A DNA stretch of 64,000 nt from Streptomyces sp. ML-6. GTDB taxonomy: Bacteria > Actinomycetota > Actinomycetes > Streptomycetales > Streptomycetaceae. This document shows positions 1 to 10,076 of the stretch, piece by piece. A program made the position numbers and the translations under genes. Under the pieces are notes generated by a model. That model worked only from the letters and a program-made list of their open reading frames with translations, was not told where the DNA came from and searched no databases. Every line of letters begins with the position of its first letter. Position 1 is the first letter of the stretch. The DNA lies in assembly GCF_030116705.1 (NCBI RefSeq), contig NZ_JAOTIK010000001.1, positions 2,437,001 to 2,501,000 on the forward strand. Direction: 5' to 3'.

Positions 1-1527
1 GGCGCGGGCGAGCATTCCCTCACGGTTGCGCGGGAGCGCGTCGAGCCGGTTCCTGAGGAATTCCTCCGCCCTGGAACGGAGTTCACGGGCGCAGTCGAAG
101 AGCAGGGGCGGCACGTCCCCGCCCCTGGCCGTCTCGTGGAGCAGATCCAGGAAGGGCTCCTCCGCCGCGGGCCAGAACTCCCGCCGGGCGTCGAACCGGG
201 CCAGCTGCGCGGCGCGATCGGCGGGCTTCGGGTTCGAGTAGGTGACCTTCCAGGCGGCGTACGCGGCACGCTCCAGGGACCGGGCCACGTACTCGGCGAT
301 GTCCGAGCCGCGCCGGGACGCCTCGCACAGCGCTTCTCCCATGCTCGGCGCGTACGGGAAGCGGCCTTCCGTCCAAGTGGCCGGGGCGGTCTTGTCGGCG
401 ATGATCCCGACGGCCCAGAACGTGCAGGGCGGACCGCTGCCGTCCTGTGGGAAGTCGATGTTCCGCAATCGCCCGTACAGGCGCTCCGTCTCCCTGGTCG
501 CCGCGCTGTAGAGCGCGTGCGCCTCACGCCACAGGGCGCGGGTGGGAGAGGGCCAGAGCGGCTTGCGGTGCCCGTTCAGCTTCTTCCCGAGAACGGCGTC
601 GTCGAGGTCGCGTTCGGGGTCGAGGTCGAGAAGTTCACCGGCCCCGATCAGCACCCGGTCGACGAGGACGGGCTCCCCCTCCGCCGCCGGCACCGGGCGC
701 AGCAGCACCGAGCGCCCGAGGTAACTGTGCAGGTCGGCGGGGCCGGAGGGAACACGGCCCGGCGGCTTCGTCCTGAACTCCCGGCGCGGGTTCTCCCCGG
801 TCGTCCACGACCGGTTGAAGTGCCCGCTTCCTCCGCCCGGGGCGGGATAGAGGCTCATCCGCAGCGTGTCCGCGACGGTCCGGCCCTCGACCACGACGCG
901 GACGCGACCCTGGAGCCGCCCTGCGGCGAGGTTGGTCAGCTTCGGACCGAGCCGCTTGCCGGAGACCCGGGCCCGGCCCGACAGCCCGTAGACGTGCTGG
1001 GCCAGCAAGGCCCGGAAGGCTTCGGCGGCCGGGAGCGGCTCGGGGTGTTCGAGGTGGTGGTGGTCGAAGAGCTGGCAGTAGTCACCGACCCGCTCCAGGA
1101 CGAGCTGCGCCGGCCCCGCGCCGTCCTCCTCGAACTGGGGCGCCAGTTCGCTGTTCTGCCCCAGCGGCCGCTCCGGGTGGAACAGGTCCCACTCGTCCGC
1201 CGGTTGTCCGGCCAGCCAGGTCGCGGCCTCGTCGAGCGGATGCTTCTTCTCGACCCGGGCACACCACTCCTCGTCGGAGGAGGGAAAGGCTCCGGACGCG
1301 AAGCAGATGCCCAGCAGGTACTCGATGAGGGCGACCCCCTCGCCCGGCGTCGGGCAGGAAAAGGCGCTCAGCTCCTCGGCACGGCGGAGGACACCCAGCA
1401 AGGACAGTTGGAGGGCCTCGCCCTCCTGGGAGATGACAGGCACGCAGGGCTGGTGCCGGGGATCCCAGGAAGGGATCCGCCGGGGCGGGGCAGAAACGTC
1501 GGGCAAAGGATCAACTACCACTCTCAC
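1..1527 (-). CDS. casA: Type I-E CRISPR Cascade subunit Cse1/CasA (partial, C-terminus beyond the left edge)
   Basis: Reading the minus strand from GTG at 1527 gives 509 uninterrupted codons to the edge. Cse1 is the large Cascade subunit, which recognises the PAM and helps recruit Cas3. Matching features are an N-terminal stretch SWDPRHQPCVPVISQEGE like the W-I-P-V start of the family, HPERPLGQ where family members have a HP.FxQ motif, a central GPADLHSYLGRSVLLRP resembling the LTWQSRRVLL region, DAVLGKKLNGHRKPLWPSP before ALWRE, and a helical C-terminal domain with REFWPAAEEPF. Family length is 500-570 aa, so little is missing. GTGs at 1539 and 1521 are alternative starts; none has a clear ribosome site. 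casB onward would lie to the left. No cas3 or CRISPR repeat is visible in this window. Confidence 0.78.
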   Translation of the reverse strand, partial: MRVVVDPLPDVSAPPRRIPSWDPRHQPCVPVISQEGEALQLSLLGVLRRAEELSAFSCPTPGEGVALIEYLLGICFASGAFPSSDEEWCARVEKKHPLDEAATWLAGQPADEWDLFHPERPLGQNSELAPQFEEDGAGPAQLVLERVGDYCQLFDHHHLEHPEPLPAAEAFRALLAQHVYGLSGRARVSGKRLGPKLTNLAAGRLQGRVRVVVEGRTVADTLRMSLYPAPGGGSGHFNRSWTTGENPRREFRTKPPGRVPSGPADLHSYLGRSVLLRPVPAAEGEPVLVDRVLIGAGELLDLDPERDLDDAVLGKKLNGHRKPLWPSPTRALWREAHALYSAATRETERLYGRLRNIDFPQDGSGPPCTFWAVGIIADKTAPATWTEGRFPYAPSMGEALCEASRRGSDIAEYVARSLERAAYAAWKVTYSNPKPADRAAQLARFDARREFWPAAEEPFLDLLHETARGGDVPPLLFDCARELRSRAEEFLRNRLDALPRNREGMLARA

Positions 1528-1706
1528 AGATGGCCACACGTTGTGACCGGTGAGACGCTAGCAGTGAGAATCCAAGTGCTGTCGGTCGTCGGCAAGATTG
1601 TCCGAATACCCCCAATGGAGGCCCCCCGCAGGCAAGTTCACGCCACCCCGCGGGGCAGAGGGAGGGCCGGATCCAGCCACGACCACTCCCCCTCCCCGCT
1701 CCTGCT

Positions 1707-1886
1707 TCACCTCGGTGGGCGCCGCCTCATCAGGATGGTCAGCGTGGCGCGGGCGTCGCGGCGGTGCTCCGGAGTGGGGGCCAGGACCGAGGCGAGTGCG
1801 ACGGTGGCGAGGAGCCCCGTGTAGGCCGTGGCGCTGATGGCGGCGAGGGAGGTCGCGTCCTGGAGAAGGGCGGAGAACGTGAGCAC
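1707..1886 (-). CDS. Small membrane protein, 59 aa, unknown function
   Basis: GTG at 1886 is preceded by AAAGGA at 6 bases spacing, a good ribosome site. The product starts VLTFSALLQDATSL and has one clear hydrophobic helix (about residues 12-36) followed by a basic tail ending LTILMRRRPPR. It lies 180 bp upstream of casA on the same strand and divergent from the STAND NTPase gene. I do not recognise a function. It may simply be a small single-pass membrane protein; a link to the neighbouring defence genes is only positional. Confidence 0.5.
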   Translation of the reverse strand: MLTFSALLQDATSLAAISATAYTGLLATVALASVLAPTPEHRRDARATLTILMRRRPPR

Positions 1887-2045
1887 GAGCGGTCCTTTCG
1901 TTTCGACGCCCGGGCTCAATTCCCGGGCGGTGGAACCACCCTGACGACCCGTCCCCGTGGCCAGCGATGTCCGGTCGGCCGCACCGTCGAAAACCCCAGC
2001 CCCGCCGGGAAGATGAACTTCAGTCAACGCAACCGTGGAGAAATC

Positions 2046-5000
2046 GTGAAGCCCATTCGGGACGACCGTGATAGTCGACCGGCGCTCGCCGCTTTCGGCC
2101 GCAGGCTGACGGAGCTGCGCGGCAGAGCCGAGGCGTCGGAGGCCGGTGGTTTCGCGGCCTGTGTCCAAGAAGCGGGGCTGCGTCCGAAAACCGTCCTGAC
2201 CTGGTGCCGTGGTGTGTCGGCCCCGCAGCGCGCCAGCACGCCGAACGTGAGGGGGCTGGTGAAGAGCCTTCGAGGCAGAGCCGGTGAACCTGCGGAGTTC
2301 GATGCCGGGTGGGAGCAGGCGCTCGAAGCCGCGCAGCGGGAGACGGACGGGCGCCGGGGCATCTCCTCTCGCCAGGCCCGTGTGCGGAACCTGAGCGGCG
2401 AGGCGTTGCAGCACTACAAGTCGGGGCTCAGAACCATGTACGACTTCGCCACCGAACCGGCCGTGGACGCTCCTTCGTACCTCTGGTGGCAGGCACCGCA
2501 GTGGGCCGGGAAGACGACGCTGCTGAAAAACTTCGTGGAACAGCCGCCCGAGGGGGTCGACCTCGTCCACTACTTCGTCTCCGGGGCCGAAGGAAACAAT
2601 CGTCACGACCGGTTCGTGACCGACATGGTGAACAGACTGACGAGGCGGCCGAGGACCCGAGGGCCCGCCCCGACGCCCGCAGATCTCCAGAGGCTCTACC
2701 ACAGGGCCGCGACGCGACAGCGTCGGCTGCTGATCGTGGTGGACGGCCTGGACGAGGATGCCGCATGGGATGACGGACCCCCCGGAACCCGGCGCTCGTC
2801 CCCCAGCATCGCGTCGCTGCTCCCCCAACTGGCACGGAACTCCATGGTCCGCGTCATCGTGTCGAGCCGGCCCACGGCGAAACCGCCTTCCGACGTACCC
2901 GCTTCCCATCCCCTGCGGAAACGGAGGTACGTGCGGGAGCTCCCCCCGTTCGTGGGTGAGCAGGGCGCCCGGCTCGCCGCCCACAAGGAGTTGGAACGGC
3001 TGGGTGCGTCTTCGCCGGGATGCACAGCCACCGGGCTCCTCACCGTAATCGGGCTCCTCACCGTGGCCGGAACCGGCCTGCGCGCCCGGGAACTGGCCGA
3101 GTTGGCGGGGGTGGAACAGGACGAGATCGACCAGCTGCTGAAGAGCTCGCGGAGCCTCCAACTGGTCACCGACGCCGTGAGGGTCGGCACCGACGGCCAA
3201 GTGACCGGCCATGAAGCCCTGCTGCGAGTTGCCGGGGAACTGCTCGATCCAGCTCTGCTGGAGGACTGCGCCGGACGGCTGCACGCCTGGGCCGACCGCT
3301 GGCGGACACGGGGCTGGCCGGAGTCCACGCCCGACTACCTGCTGTCCCACTACCCGCGGCTGCTGCGCGGAACCGGTCGCGTCGAGCGGATCGTGCTCGA
3401 TCCGCGGCGTCAGTCGCGGCTCGTGGCGGCGGGCCGCCCGGACGAGGCGCTGGCCCAACTCGACCTCGTACCGGTCGCGGGACAGGAGGTCACGGGACAG
3501 GAGGTCACGGGGACGGTTGCGGAAGTGGCCCTCTCCCGGACCGTGCTGTCCGGGCGCACCCGGCTCGTGCCGCGTGACTTCCCCGGGCTGTTCGCCCTCG
3601 CCGGGCAGGCCCGCAGGGCCCGCGAGCTCGCCTCCTCCCCGCCCGACGGGACAGCCGCGGCCCTGCGCCTGGCGGACGTGGCCGTGGTCCTCGGCCGCCA
3701 GGGGCGGGAGGAGGCCGAGGAGGTCGGCCGGGAGGCGGCCGCACGGGCGGAGCGGGCGTTGGCGCTCCCGGCCGGTCGGGGCCGGGGGGCCACCGGGCTG
3801 GTCGAGGCGGGAATCGCCCTGTGCGCCTGCGGCCAATACCCGTCCGGGCACGCGATGTTGCGTGTCGTCGCCGGCTTCCCGGATGCCGGCTGGGCGGACC
3901 GTGTCCGTGCCATGAAGGCGCTCGGCGGGGAGGACCGGGCCGGTCTGCTCGACGGGACGGCCGAACACGCGGAAGCCCTGAGTCTCGGTACGTCCGACGA
4001 GCAGGCCGAAGCCCTTGGGATCTGGTCATGCCTGGCGAGGGACGACACCCGTTTCCAGGACCGCATCGAGAGCTTCTGCGCCGAGCTGGACCCTTCGTCT
4101 GATCTGACGCATGTCGATCTGCTGGCGGCCGGCGCCGACGCCCTGCTGCCGACGCGTCCGGACACGGCCGGAGCACTGGCACGCCAAGCACACCAGGCCC
4201 TGGTCGATGCCTTCGTCGCCCCGAAAGCACGCTCATCGGCCGACCGCGCCCATCTGCGTCTCGAACTGTCCACGACTCTCGCGCGCGTGGTGGCCGTCCT
4301 GCGCGACACCGGGCACGAGGACGGTGCGCGCGGCCTCCTCGGCCTGGTGCCCGCCGAGCTGCACCTGGACGTGCTCGACGAGGACGTACGGAGTCCGGCT
4401 CTCGCCGTACTGGAGCAGGAGGGTGACTCCTGTCCGGCTGAACCCCGTGCGGATCCCGACGAGTTCGACGAGATCCGGGTGGCGTTGGAGGAGAAGCCCG
4501 TCGTCGGCCGCAGGCTCCTCGCGGCGGCTTTCGCCCGGTGGGAAGGGCACACATCGGTGGCGGACACCCACAGGTGGGGGCTTCCGCTGGCCGAATCGCT
4601 CGCGACGGCGGGATTCACCGACGAGGCGGTCCGCCTCGCGAAGCGGTCGCGGGAGCCGGATGAGCTGGCGGGCGCGCTGGCCGTCGTGTCACTGGGCTGC
4701 GCGGCGGGCGGGGACGTCGCCGGGGCCGAACGGCTCGCCCGGGACGCCGCGCGGGCTGCGGTGCTGACGAATGACCTGTCCGTGCACGGTCTCGTCGCCC
4801 AGGCACTCGCCCGGGCCGGCGAGGCCGACACCGCGGAGCAGAGGCTCGCGGCCCGGCCGGCCCCGGCCACTGCCGCCGGACGCCGGGGGGCCGAGCGGGC
4901 CCGGCTCGCCGTGGCCGCGGGAACGGCCCCCTACGATCCCCGGGCCGCCCACCGGTTCGTCGAGGAGCACGCCGCTGGGCTCGGCAGGTCGGCCGCTCTG

Positions 5001-5669
5001 CCGTTCCTGAGAGGACAAACGGCCCTGCCCGACCTGGTGGACCTGCTGCTCGTGCTGCCCGATCCGAGAGAGCACGGGGCCGACATGTGTGCGGCGCTGC
5101 GCAGCGCCTGCGCCCGGCCGGAGGACCCCCTCGACGGGTGGAAGGCGCACACCGTGCTGCTGAACATCCTGCTCGGCTCGGGCAGGTGCTGCCCCGGGGT
5201 GCCGCCGATGGCAGAGGGCAGGCTGAGCTCCTGGAAGAGCTACGCGCTCAGGACGCTCCTGCCCCGGGGCGAGCTGCCCGTGGCGGAGTGGGCGCTCCTG
5301 CACGCCTTCCTGGAGGGCGCCCCGGCCGCCCGGGACGCCGCGGGACGGGCCCGGAATCCGGAGGAACGGGCGGCGGCCCTGGCTGCGGTGGCGGGGTATC
5401 TCGCGGGGGTCCGGGTAGTCGTTCCGGCCGCGGACGGGTGGGTTCCGCAGCGCACCTCCGTGCTGCGTTTCCTCGCGCTCGCCGATGCGCTCGGCACGGA
5501 CGCCTCCCGTGACGAGGAGGCGGCCCACGGTCTCGTGCGGGAGGTACTGGCGGGCGAACACTGGCGGTACGCGCTGCCGCTCCTGCCCCGGCTGGCACCC
5601 GAGGTCCTTCCCAGGCTCGCGGAGCTCGCCCTCGCGCACACTTCCGGCGACGCCCGTGAGGGGTTCTGA
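2046..5669 (+). CDS. STAND-family NTPase with long helical-repeat tail, possible defence or signalling protein
   Basis: About 1207 aa. GTG 2046 is chosen because GGAG sits 5 bases upstream; an in-frame ATG at 2013 has a weaker site. Residues 1-110 form a small helical domain that could bind DNA or protein. The NTPase follows: a P-loop APQWAGKTTLL (residues 150-160) in which the usual first glycine is alanine, a Walker B LLIVVDGLDED (228-237) of the STAND/NACHT type, then VRVIVSSRP resembling the sensor region. The remaining 750 or so residues are alanine- and leucine-rich helical segments like degenerate TPR or HEAT repeats. STAND proteins oligomerise on sensing a ligand and drive immunity or signalling. 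No effector domain (nuclease, TIR, protease) is recognisable. It is divergent from casA. Confidence 0.7.
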   Translation: MKPIRDDRDSRPALAAFGRRLTELRGRAEASEAGGFAACVQEAGLRPKTVLTWCRGVSAPQRASTPNVRGLVKSLRGRAGEPAEFDAGWEQALEAAQRETDGRRGISSRQARVRNLSGEALQHYKSGLRTMYDFATEPAVDAPSYLWWQAPQWAGKTTLLKNFVEQPPEGVDLVHYFVSGAEGNNRHDRFVTDMVNRLTRRPRTRGPAPTPADLQRLYHRAATRQRRLLIVVDGLDEDAAWDDGPPGTRRSSPSIASLLPQLARNSMVRVIVSSRPTAKPPSDVPASHPLRKRRYVRELPPFVGEQGARLAAHKELERLGASSPGCTATGLLTVIGLLTVAGTGLRARELAELAGVEQDEIDQLLKSSRSLQLVTDAVRVGTDGQVTGHEALLRVAGELLDPALLEDCAGRLHAWADRWRTRGWPESTPDYLLSHYPRLLRGTGRVERIVLDPRRQSRLVAAGRPDEALAQLDLVPVAGQEVTGQEVTGTVAEVALSRTVLSGRTRLVPRDFPGLFALAGQARRARELASSPPDGTAAALRLADVAVVLGRQGREEAEEVGREAAARAERALALPAGRGRGATGLVEAGIALCACGQYPSGHAMLRVVAGFPDAGWADRVRAMKALGGEDRAGLLDGTAEHAEALSLGTSDEQAEALGIWSCLARDDTRFQDRIESFCAELDPSSDLTHVDLLAAGADALLPTRPDTAGALARQAHQALVDAFVAPKARSSADRAHLRLELSTTLARVVAVLRDTGHEDGARGLLGLVPAELHLDVLDEDVRSPALAVLEQEGDSCPAEPRADPDEFDEIRVALEEKPVVGRRLLAAAFARWEGHTSVADTHRWGLPLAESLATAGFTDEAVRLAKRSREPDELAGALAVVSLGCAAGGDVAGAERLARDAARAAVLTNDLSVHGLVAQALARAGEADTAEQRLAARPAPATAAGRRGAERARLAVAAGTAPYDPRAAHRFVEEHAAGLGRSAALPFLRGQTALPDLVDLLLVLPDPREHGADMCAALRSACARPEDPLDGWKAHTVLLNILLGSGRCCPGVPPMAEGRLSSWKSYALRTLLPRGELPVAEWALLHAFLEGAPAARDAAGRARNPEERAAALAAVAGYLAGVRVVVPAADGWVPQRTSVLRFLALADALGTDASRDEEAAHGLVREVLAGEHWRYALPLLPRLAPEVLPRLAELALAHTSGDAREGF

Positions 5670-5697
5670 CCGGGTGGAGCGGGGAGGGGAGGGGTGG

Positions 5698-6351
5698 TCA
5701 GGCGCGCAGGTAGGTCAGGACCGCCAGGACCCGGCGGTGCGTCTCGTCGGCGGGGGGAAGGTCGAGTTTGGCGAGGATGTTGCCGATGTGCTTGCCCACC
5801 GCCGCCTCGGAGACGACCAGTTCGCGGGCGATGGCGCCGTTCGATCTGCCCTGGGCCACCAGGGCGAGCACCTCGCGTTCGCGGGGGGTGAGGCGTTCCA
5901 GGGGGTCGCGGCGGCGGCGCAGGAGCTGGCGCACGACCTCCGGGTCGACGACCGTGCCGCCGGCGGCGACCTCGTGCAGGGCGTCGACGAACTCCTCGAC
6001 CTGGCCGATCCGGTCCTTGAGCAGGTAGCCGACGCCCGAGCCGTCGCCGGAGTCGAGGAGGTCGGCGGCGTAGGTGCGTTGCACGTACTGGCTCAGGACC
6101 AGCACCGGGAGCGCGGGGCGCCGGGTGCGCAGGCGGATCGCGGCGTGCAGGCCCTCGTCCTGGAAGCCGGGCGGCATCCGGACGTCCGTGACGACGATGT
6201 CCGGGGTGTGTTCGGCCTCGGCCGCCACCAGGGCCTCCGCGTCCCCGACCGCCGCGACCACCTCGTGGCCGAACCGGGCGAGCAGGCCGGCCAGGCCGTC
6301 GCGCAGCAGCACGCTGTCCTCGGCCAGGACTACGCGGAGCGATCGGTCCAC
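5698..6351 (-). CDS. NarL/LuxR-family response regulator
   Basis: About 217 aa from GTG 6351. The N-terminal receiver domain has the acidic pair and phospho-acceptor in [13 protein letters not shown] and [12 protein letters not shown], and the conserved lysine in GYLLKDR. The C-terminal LuxR-type HTH reads [19 protein letters not shown] followed by [15 protein letters not shown]. It overlaps the end of the upstream sensor kinase gene by 22 bp, so the two form one operon and a cognate pair acting as a transcription switch. The signal and target genes are unknown; nothing next to it points to a regulon. Confidence 0.93.
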   Translation of the reverse strand: MDRSLRVVLAEDSVLLRDGLAGLLARFGHEVVAAVGDAEALVAAEAEHTPDIVVTDVRMPPGFQDEGLHAAIRLRTRRPALPVLVLSQYVQRTYAADLLDSGDGSGVGYLLKDRIGQVEEFVDALHEVAAGGTVVDPEVVRQLLRRRRDPLERLTPREREVLALVAQGRSNGAIARELVVSEAAVGKHIGNILAKLDLPPADETHRRVLAVLTYLRA

Positions 6352-7622
6352 TCGCAAGGAATCTCCACACGCAATCGGGTCGGTCCTCCGGCCGGGCTGG
6401 ACAGCGCAAGTCTGCCATCGAGCACGGACACCCGGTCGGCCAGGCCGGTCAGCCCGCTGCCGCCCCCGGCCGTGCTCGCGCCGCCCCGGCCGTCGTCGTG
6501 GATCTCCAGGAACAGCCGGTCCCCGGTGTGGCCGCCGCTGACCTCGGCGCGGCTCGCCCCGCTGTGCCTGGCGACGTTGGCCAGCGCCTCGCAGACCACG
6601 AAGTACGCGGCGGCCTCGACGGCTTCGGGAAGTCTGCCGGGCAGGTCGAGCCGCAGGTCGACGGGGACCACGGAGCGTTCGGCGGCGTCGGCGACCGCCG
6701 CCCGCAGACCGTAGTCGGCCAGGACCCGGGGGTGGATGCCGTGGATCAGTTCGCGCAGTTCGGCCAGGGCCCGGCCCGCCTCCTCGTGGGCCCTGGCCAG
6801 TTGGTCGGCGAGCGGGCCGGGCGGGGCGTCCAGCCGGGCCAGGCCGAGCATCATGGTGAGCGCGACGATGCGTTGCTGGGCCCCGTCGTGGAGGTCGCGC
6901 TCGATGCGGCGGCGCTCGGCCTCGAAGGCGTCGACCAACCGGACGCGGGAACGGGCCAGTTCGACCAGCCGGCCGTCCAGTTCCATCGGTCCGGGGACGA
7001 GCAGGAGACGGGTCAGGGCCGCGCGCGCCCCGGCCGCCGCGCCCAGGGCGTGGCCGCTCAACAGCAGGAGCAGGAGCCCGCCCGCCGCCGTCGCGAAGGC
7101 TTCGGGCCACGTCGTGACCGTCCACAGCTTCACCACGCGGAGCTCCTCGCCGTCCCCGTACACCCGCAGCAGCACGGGGGTGGCCGCCATCGTCAGCGGT
7201 ACGACCGCGCAGACGGCCACCACGAGGGCGTCGAGCGGCCACAGGACCACGGCGAACAGCACCGCGTACCCGAGCTCCCGCCAGGTGGCCCGCTCCCGGA
7301 ACCGGCACGCCAGCCAGCTCCGCAGCCCCGGTCCGGCGGGACTGCGGTGCGGGTCCGGCGCCGGGGCGGGGTCCATCAGCCGCAGCCTGCGCCGCTCCAG
7401 GGCCGCCACCGGAATCCCGGTCAGGGCCATGAGCGCGAGCAGCGGCAGCCCGATCAGTACGAGGGAGAGCGCGCCGCCCACGACCGCCCCGAGGACGCCC
7501 GCCACCAGGAGGGCCGCCCCCGTCACCGCGCCGCCGAGCAGGTAACCGGCCGAGCGCCAGGGCCAGGAGGTCAGCGGATAACGGGGGTTCGGCAGGGCCT
7601 GCCACACGGTGCGGGGACGCAT
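6330..7622 (-). CDS. NarL-type membrane sensor histidine kinase
   Basis: About 430 aa; ATG 7622 chosen because the residues before it are low-complexity read-through. The N-terminus carries two hydrophobic pairs ([19 protein letters not shown] and [18 protein letters not shown]), then another pair around [19 protein letters not shown], the topology of the sensor domain common in streptomycete NarL-type kinases. The HisKA_3 dimerisation/phospho-acceptor box is [18 protein letters not shown], and the HATPase domain has [12 protein letters not shown] (N box), DDGRGGAS (G1) and [11 protein letters not shown] (G2). It phosphorylates the overlapping response regulator. The signal is unknown. Confidence 0.93.
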   Translation of the reverse strand: MRPRTVWQALPNPRYPLTSWPWRSAGYLLGGAVTGAALLVAGVLGAVVGGALSLVLIGLPLLALMALTGIPVAALERRRLRLMDPAPAPDPHRSPAGPGLRSWLACRFRERATWRELGYAVLFAVVLWPLDALVVAVCAVVPLTMAATPVLLRVYGDGEELRVVKLWTVTTWPEAFATAAGGLLLLLLSGHALGAAAGARAALTRLLLVPGPMELDGRLVELARSRVRLVDAFEAERRRIERDLHDGAQQRIVALTMMLGLARLDAPPGPLADQLARAHEEAGRALAELRELIHGIHPRVLADYGLRAAVADAAERSVVPVDLRLDLPGRLPEAVEAAAYFVVCEALANVARHSGASRAEVSGGHTGDRLFLEIHDDGRGGASTAGGGSGLTGLADRVSVLDGRLALSSPAGGPTRLRVEIPCEWTDRSA

Positions 7623-7712
7623 GGCCCCACCGTAGGAGGCGGTTCCGGGGGCGGGACATACCCGCCGCCCCACTCCCGGGGGTGGGGCGGGCCCCACCCC
7701 CGGGACACGTCG

Positions 7713-9224
7713 TCAGCGGTTGAACGACGCGCCGAGTCGCGCGCCCGTGCCCACCGTGCCGAGGGTGCCGTGGCCGAAGGTGAACGAGCCCTTGGCCGTC
7801 ACTCCGGAGGCCGTGTCCGGGAGGACCCACAGGGAGCCCGCGCCCGTGTTCTCGCCGGGTGCGCCGACGACCAGTTCGCCGCGGCCGTCGCGGTCGGCGT
7901 CGACCAGCTTCACGGCGGCGCCGAACCCGTCCCCGGCCTCGGCGGCCCCGGGGACGTCCGGGGTGTCCTGGTTGAAGCCCAGGGTGCCGGTCCCGGTGGG
8001 GCCGGAGACGGTGCCGGGGAGGATCAGGACCGAGCCCGCCCGCTTCTTCGTGCCGATGGCCTCGCCGGGGACGCCGACGGCGATGTCGCCGTAGCCGTCG
8101 CCGTTCATGTCACCGACCGACAGCGAGGCACCGAATTTGTCGTGCACCTCGGCGACGCCGGGGACACCGGCGCTGTCCTGGTTGAAGACCTTGGCCCGGT
8201 CGCCCCGCGGGCCGGTGGCGCCGCCCGGGATGTAGGTGATCATGCCGCCCAGGGCGAGCGGGTTGTCCAGGTCGCTGTCGTAGCCCTCGATCATGCGGCC
8301 CACGACGAGGTCGGCGTACTTGTCGCCGTCGACGTGGCCGGCCGCGACGGTCTCGCCGGCCTGGAGGCTGTAGCCGTTCGCCCCCTTGACGACGGTGTAC
8401 TCCTCGGCGAGGCCGGTGGCGCCGCCCCGGCGGACGATGGCGCGCCGGGCGTCGTACTCGTCGCCGTCGTGGACGACACCGGCGAGGTCGTCGCGGCCGT
8501 CGCCGTCGAAGTCGCCCGCGGCGAGGTCCATGTACCGCAGGTCGTCCATGTCGCGGATCTCCCTGACCGGGGCCGCCGCACCACCGTCGCGGCCGAACGG
8601 GCCGGACAGCACGTGGAGGTCGCTCCTGCCGAGGGTGACCACGTCCGCGTGACGGTCGCCGTCGAAGTCGCCGACGGCGATCCTGCCGCCGATGCCCTCG
8701 TACTGCTCGTCGCCGGTCAGCAGGGTCGCGCCGCCGGACAGGCCCTGCGGGCCGCCCCAGATCACGGTGAGCGAACCGGCGGACCCGGGCGTGCCGGCCT
8801 TCTCGTTCTCCGCGCCGACGACGAGGTCGCCGTACCCGTCCCCGTCGAGGTCGGCACCGGCCGTCGCACTGCCGAACCGGACACCGGCCGCGGCGGTGCC
8901 CGGTATGCCGGGCGAGTCCTGGGTGAAGACCTGCTTGGTGGAGGTCTGCAGGCCCTTCGCGGAGCCGTACACCACGCCCACGTACCCGGCTCCGGCCTTG
9001 CCCGCGACGGTGGCCTCGGGGGCGGTGAACGCCACGTCCGGGTAGCCGTCGCCGTTGAAGTCGTCGCGGCGCGCGGTCGGGGCGGGGACGGCGGCGTTCG
9101 CGGACGCCGGGGCCGCGACGGGGGCCGGTCCGGGCGTCGCCGCCCCGGCGGTGGGAAGGGTGATCACGGCGGTCGCCGCGGTGATGGCGAGGACCACGGT
9201 GGTTCCGAGGGCACGGGCTGCCAC
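7713..9224 (-). CDS. Secreted FG-GAP repeat (integrin alpha-like beta-propeller) protein
   Basis: About 503 aa from GTG 9224, set by AAGGAG 5 bases upstream. A Sec-type signal peptide ([20 protein letters not shown], ending near AGA) precedes an A/P-rich linker. Then come seven FG-GAP blades, each with a calcium-binding D-x-D/N-G-D motif: [54 protein letters not shown] and [10 protein letters not shown] seven-bladed propeller is expected. Such proteins are exported by streptomycetes and are thought to bind calcium and surface ligands; the ligand here is unknown. It is followed on the same strand by the two-component genes but with a gap, so co-transcription is uncertain. Confidence 0.9.
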   Translation of the reverse strand: MAARALGTTVVLAITAATAVITLPTAGAATPGPAPVAAPASANAAVPAPTARRDDFNGDGYPDVAFTAPEATVAGKAGAGYVGVVYGSAKGLQTSTKQVFTQDSPGIPGTAAAGVRFGSATAGADLDGDGYGDLVVGAENEKAGTPGSAGSLTVIWGGPQGLSGGATLLTGDEQYEGIGGRIAVGDFDGDRHADVVTLGRSDLHVLSGPFGRDGGAAAPVREIRDMDDLRYMDLAAGDFDGDGRDDLAGVVHDGDEYDARRAIVRRGGATGLAEEYTVVKGANGYSLQAGETVAAGHVDGDKYADLVVGRMIEGYDSDLDNPLALGGMITYIPGGATGPRGDRAKVFNQDSAGVPGVAEVHDKFGASLSVGDMNGDGYGDIAVGVPGEAIGTKKRAGSVLILPGTVSGPTGTGTLGFNQDTPDVPGAAEAGDGFGAAVKLVDADRDGRGELVVGAPGENTGAGSLWVLPDTASGVTAKGSFTFGHGTLGTVGTGARLGASFNR

Positions 9225-9533
9225 GGGGGCTCCTTCGGTCGGGTTCGAGGAGAACGTTCCGGAAGGTGCGCGGGGTACCGGCACCGTGCAGTCTCAGACC
9301 GGCGGACGCCCGCCGGGGTTGCCCCGCGGGCCGGACCGTCACAGCTCCTCCACGCGCCGGGCGCGCGGCGGGTCCGTTCGTGGTCCGGTCCGGGCGAAGG
9401 GGCCTGCCCGTGCGAGGGAGCCGGGCGTGCGGAGAGGCCGGCCCGCGTGAAGGGCCGGGGCGGCTCGCAGGGTCTGGGGCGGGTCGCAGCGTCCGGCCCG
9501 TGCGAGGGGTTCGGCCCGTGGGGCGGAAACGTC
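9225..9533. other. Intergenic region with a weak hairpin
   Basis: No convincing coding frame. The stretch is very G+C rich. A 7-bp stem CCGGCCC/GGGCCGG with a 7-base loop lies at 9438-9458 and could end transcription of the DUF1772 gene, but there is no T-tract. Short near-repeats of the type CCCGTGCGAGG occur at about 9407 and 9508. The promoter of the FG-GAP gene should lie near 9230-9290, but I cannot place it. Confidence 0.5.
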
Positions 9534-10004
9534 CTACGAGCCGACCACGGCCAGCAGGACGAACGCGGCGACCGACAGGAGCGTCCGGACCCGGTGGAGG
9601 CGGTTCCACCGGCCTTCGAAGGCGGCGCGGGCGGCGCTGTCGTCGCCGCCCTCCGACTGCGCGAGGCGGTTGTTCAGCGGGACGTTGCCGGCGATCGTGA
9701 TCAGGTGGCTGCCGACCGCGCAGGCCAGCGCCGCCAGGGCGAGCACCCGGTCGGTGCCGTCGTCGCCGAAGACCACGACGGCCGGGAAGGCGATCACCCC
9801 GACGAAGAGGAGCAGGAAGAACGGGCCGGGCACCTTCTCGTTGAAGCGGCGCATGGCGTCCGTGAACCGCTCGTCCGGCAGGATCGCCAGGCCGGGCATG
9901 ATCGAGGTGAGGAACGTCAGCATCAGCCCGGCGTAGAGCCCGGTCGTGACGACGGCGAGAACCAGGAACAGGGATTCGAGGGAGGAGGACATGGGGTACA
10001 TCAT
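9534..10004 (-). CDS. DUF1772 (anthrone oxygenase-like) integral membrane protein
   Basis: 156 aa from ATG 10004; ATG at 9992 (MSSSLESLF) is an equally good start, and neither has a clear ribosome site. Four hydrophobic segments are visible: LFLVLAVVTTGLYAGLMLTF, FFLLLFVGVIAFPAVVVF, VLALAALACAVGSHLITIAG and LLSVAAFVLLAVVGS. The segment GNVPLNNRLAQ and the later WNRLHRVRTLLS are typical of DUF1772 members. Some relatives are called anthrone oxygenases, but in streptomycetes most have no known role. It stands alone, with no biosynthetic partners nearby, so I make no claim on the reaction. Confidence 0.85.
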   Translation of the reverse strand: MMYPMSSSLESLFLVLAVVTTGLYAGLMLTFLTSIMPGLAILPDERFTDAMRRFNEKVPGPFFLLLFVGVIAFPAVVVFGDDGTDRVLALAALACAVGSHLITIAGNVPLNNRLAQSEGGDDSAARAAFEGRWNRLHRVRTLLSVAAFVLLAVVGS

Positions 10005-10076
10005 GTCGTCGGCGCACGCGTCGCACAGCCCCCTTCCGCAGGGCGGTGCGACGCGTCAACTCCCTTCATCCGTAGG

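Noticed and set aside
136..1824. Long plus-strand open frame of 562 codons
   Set aside because: Arg/Gly/Pro-rich shadow of casA. The opposite strand encodes a recognisable Cse1, and the plus frame has no ribosome site or family match.
1528..2045. Search for a CRISPR array beside casA
   Set aside because: No regularly spaced repeats of about 28-29 bp are present; any array must lie to the left of the window.
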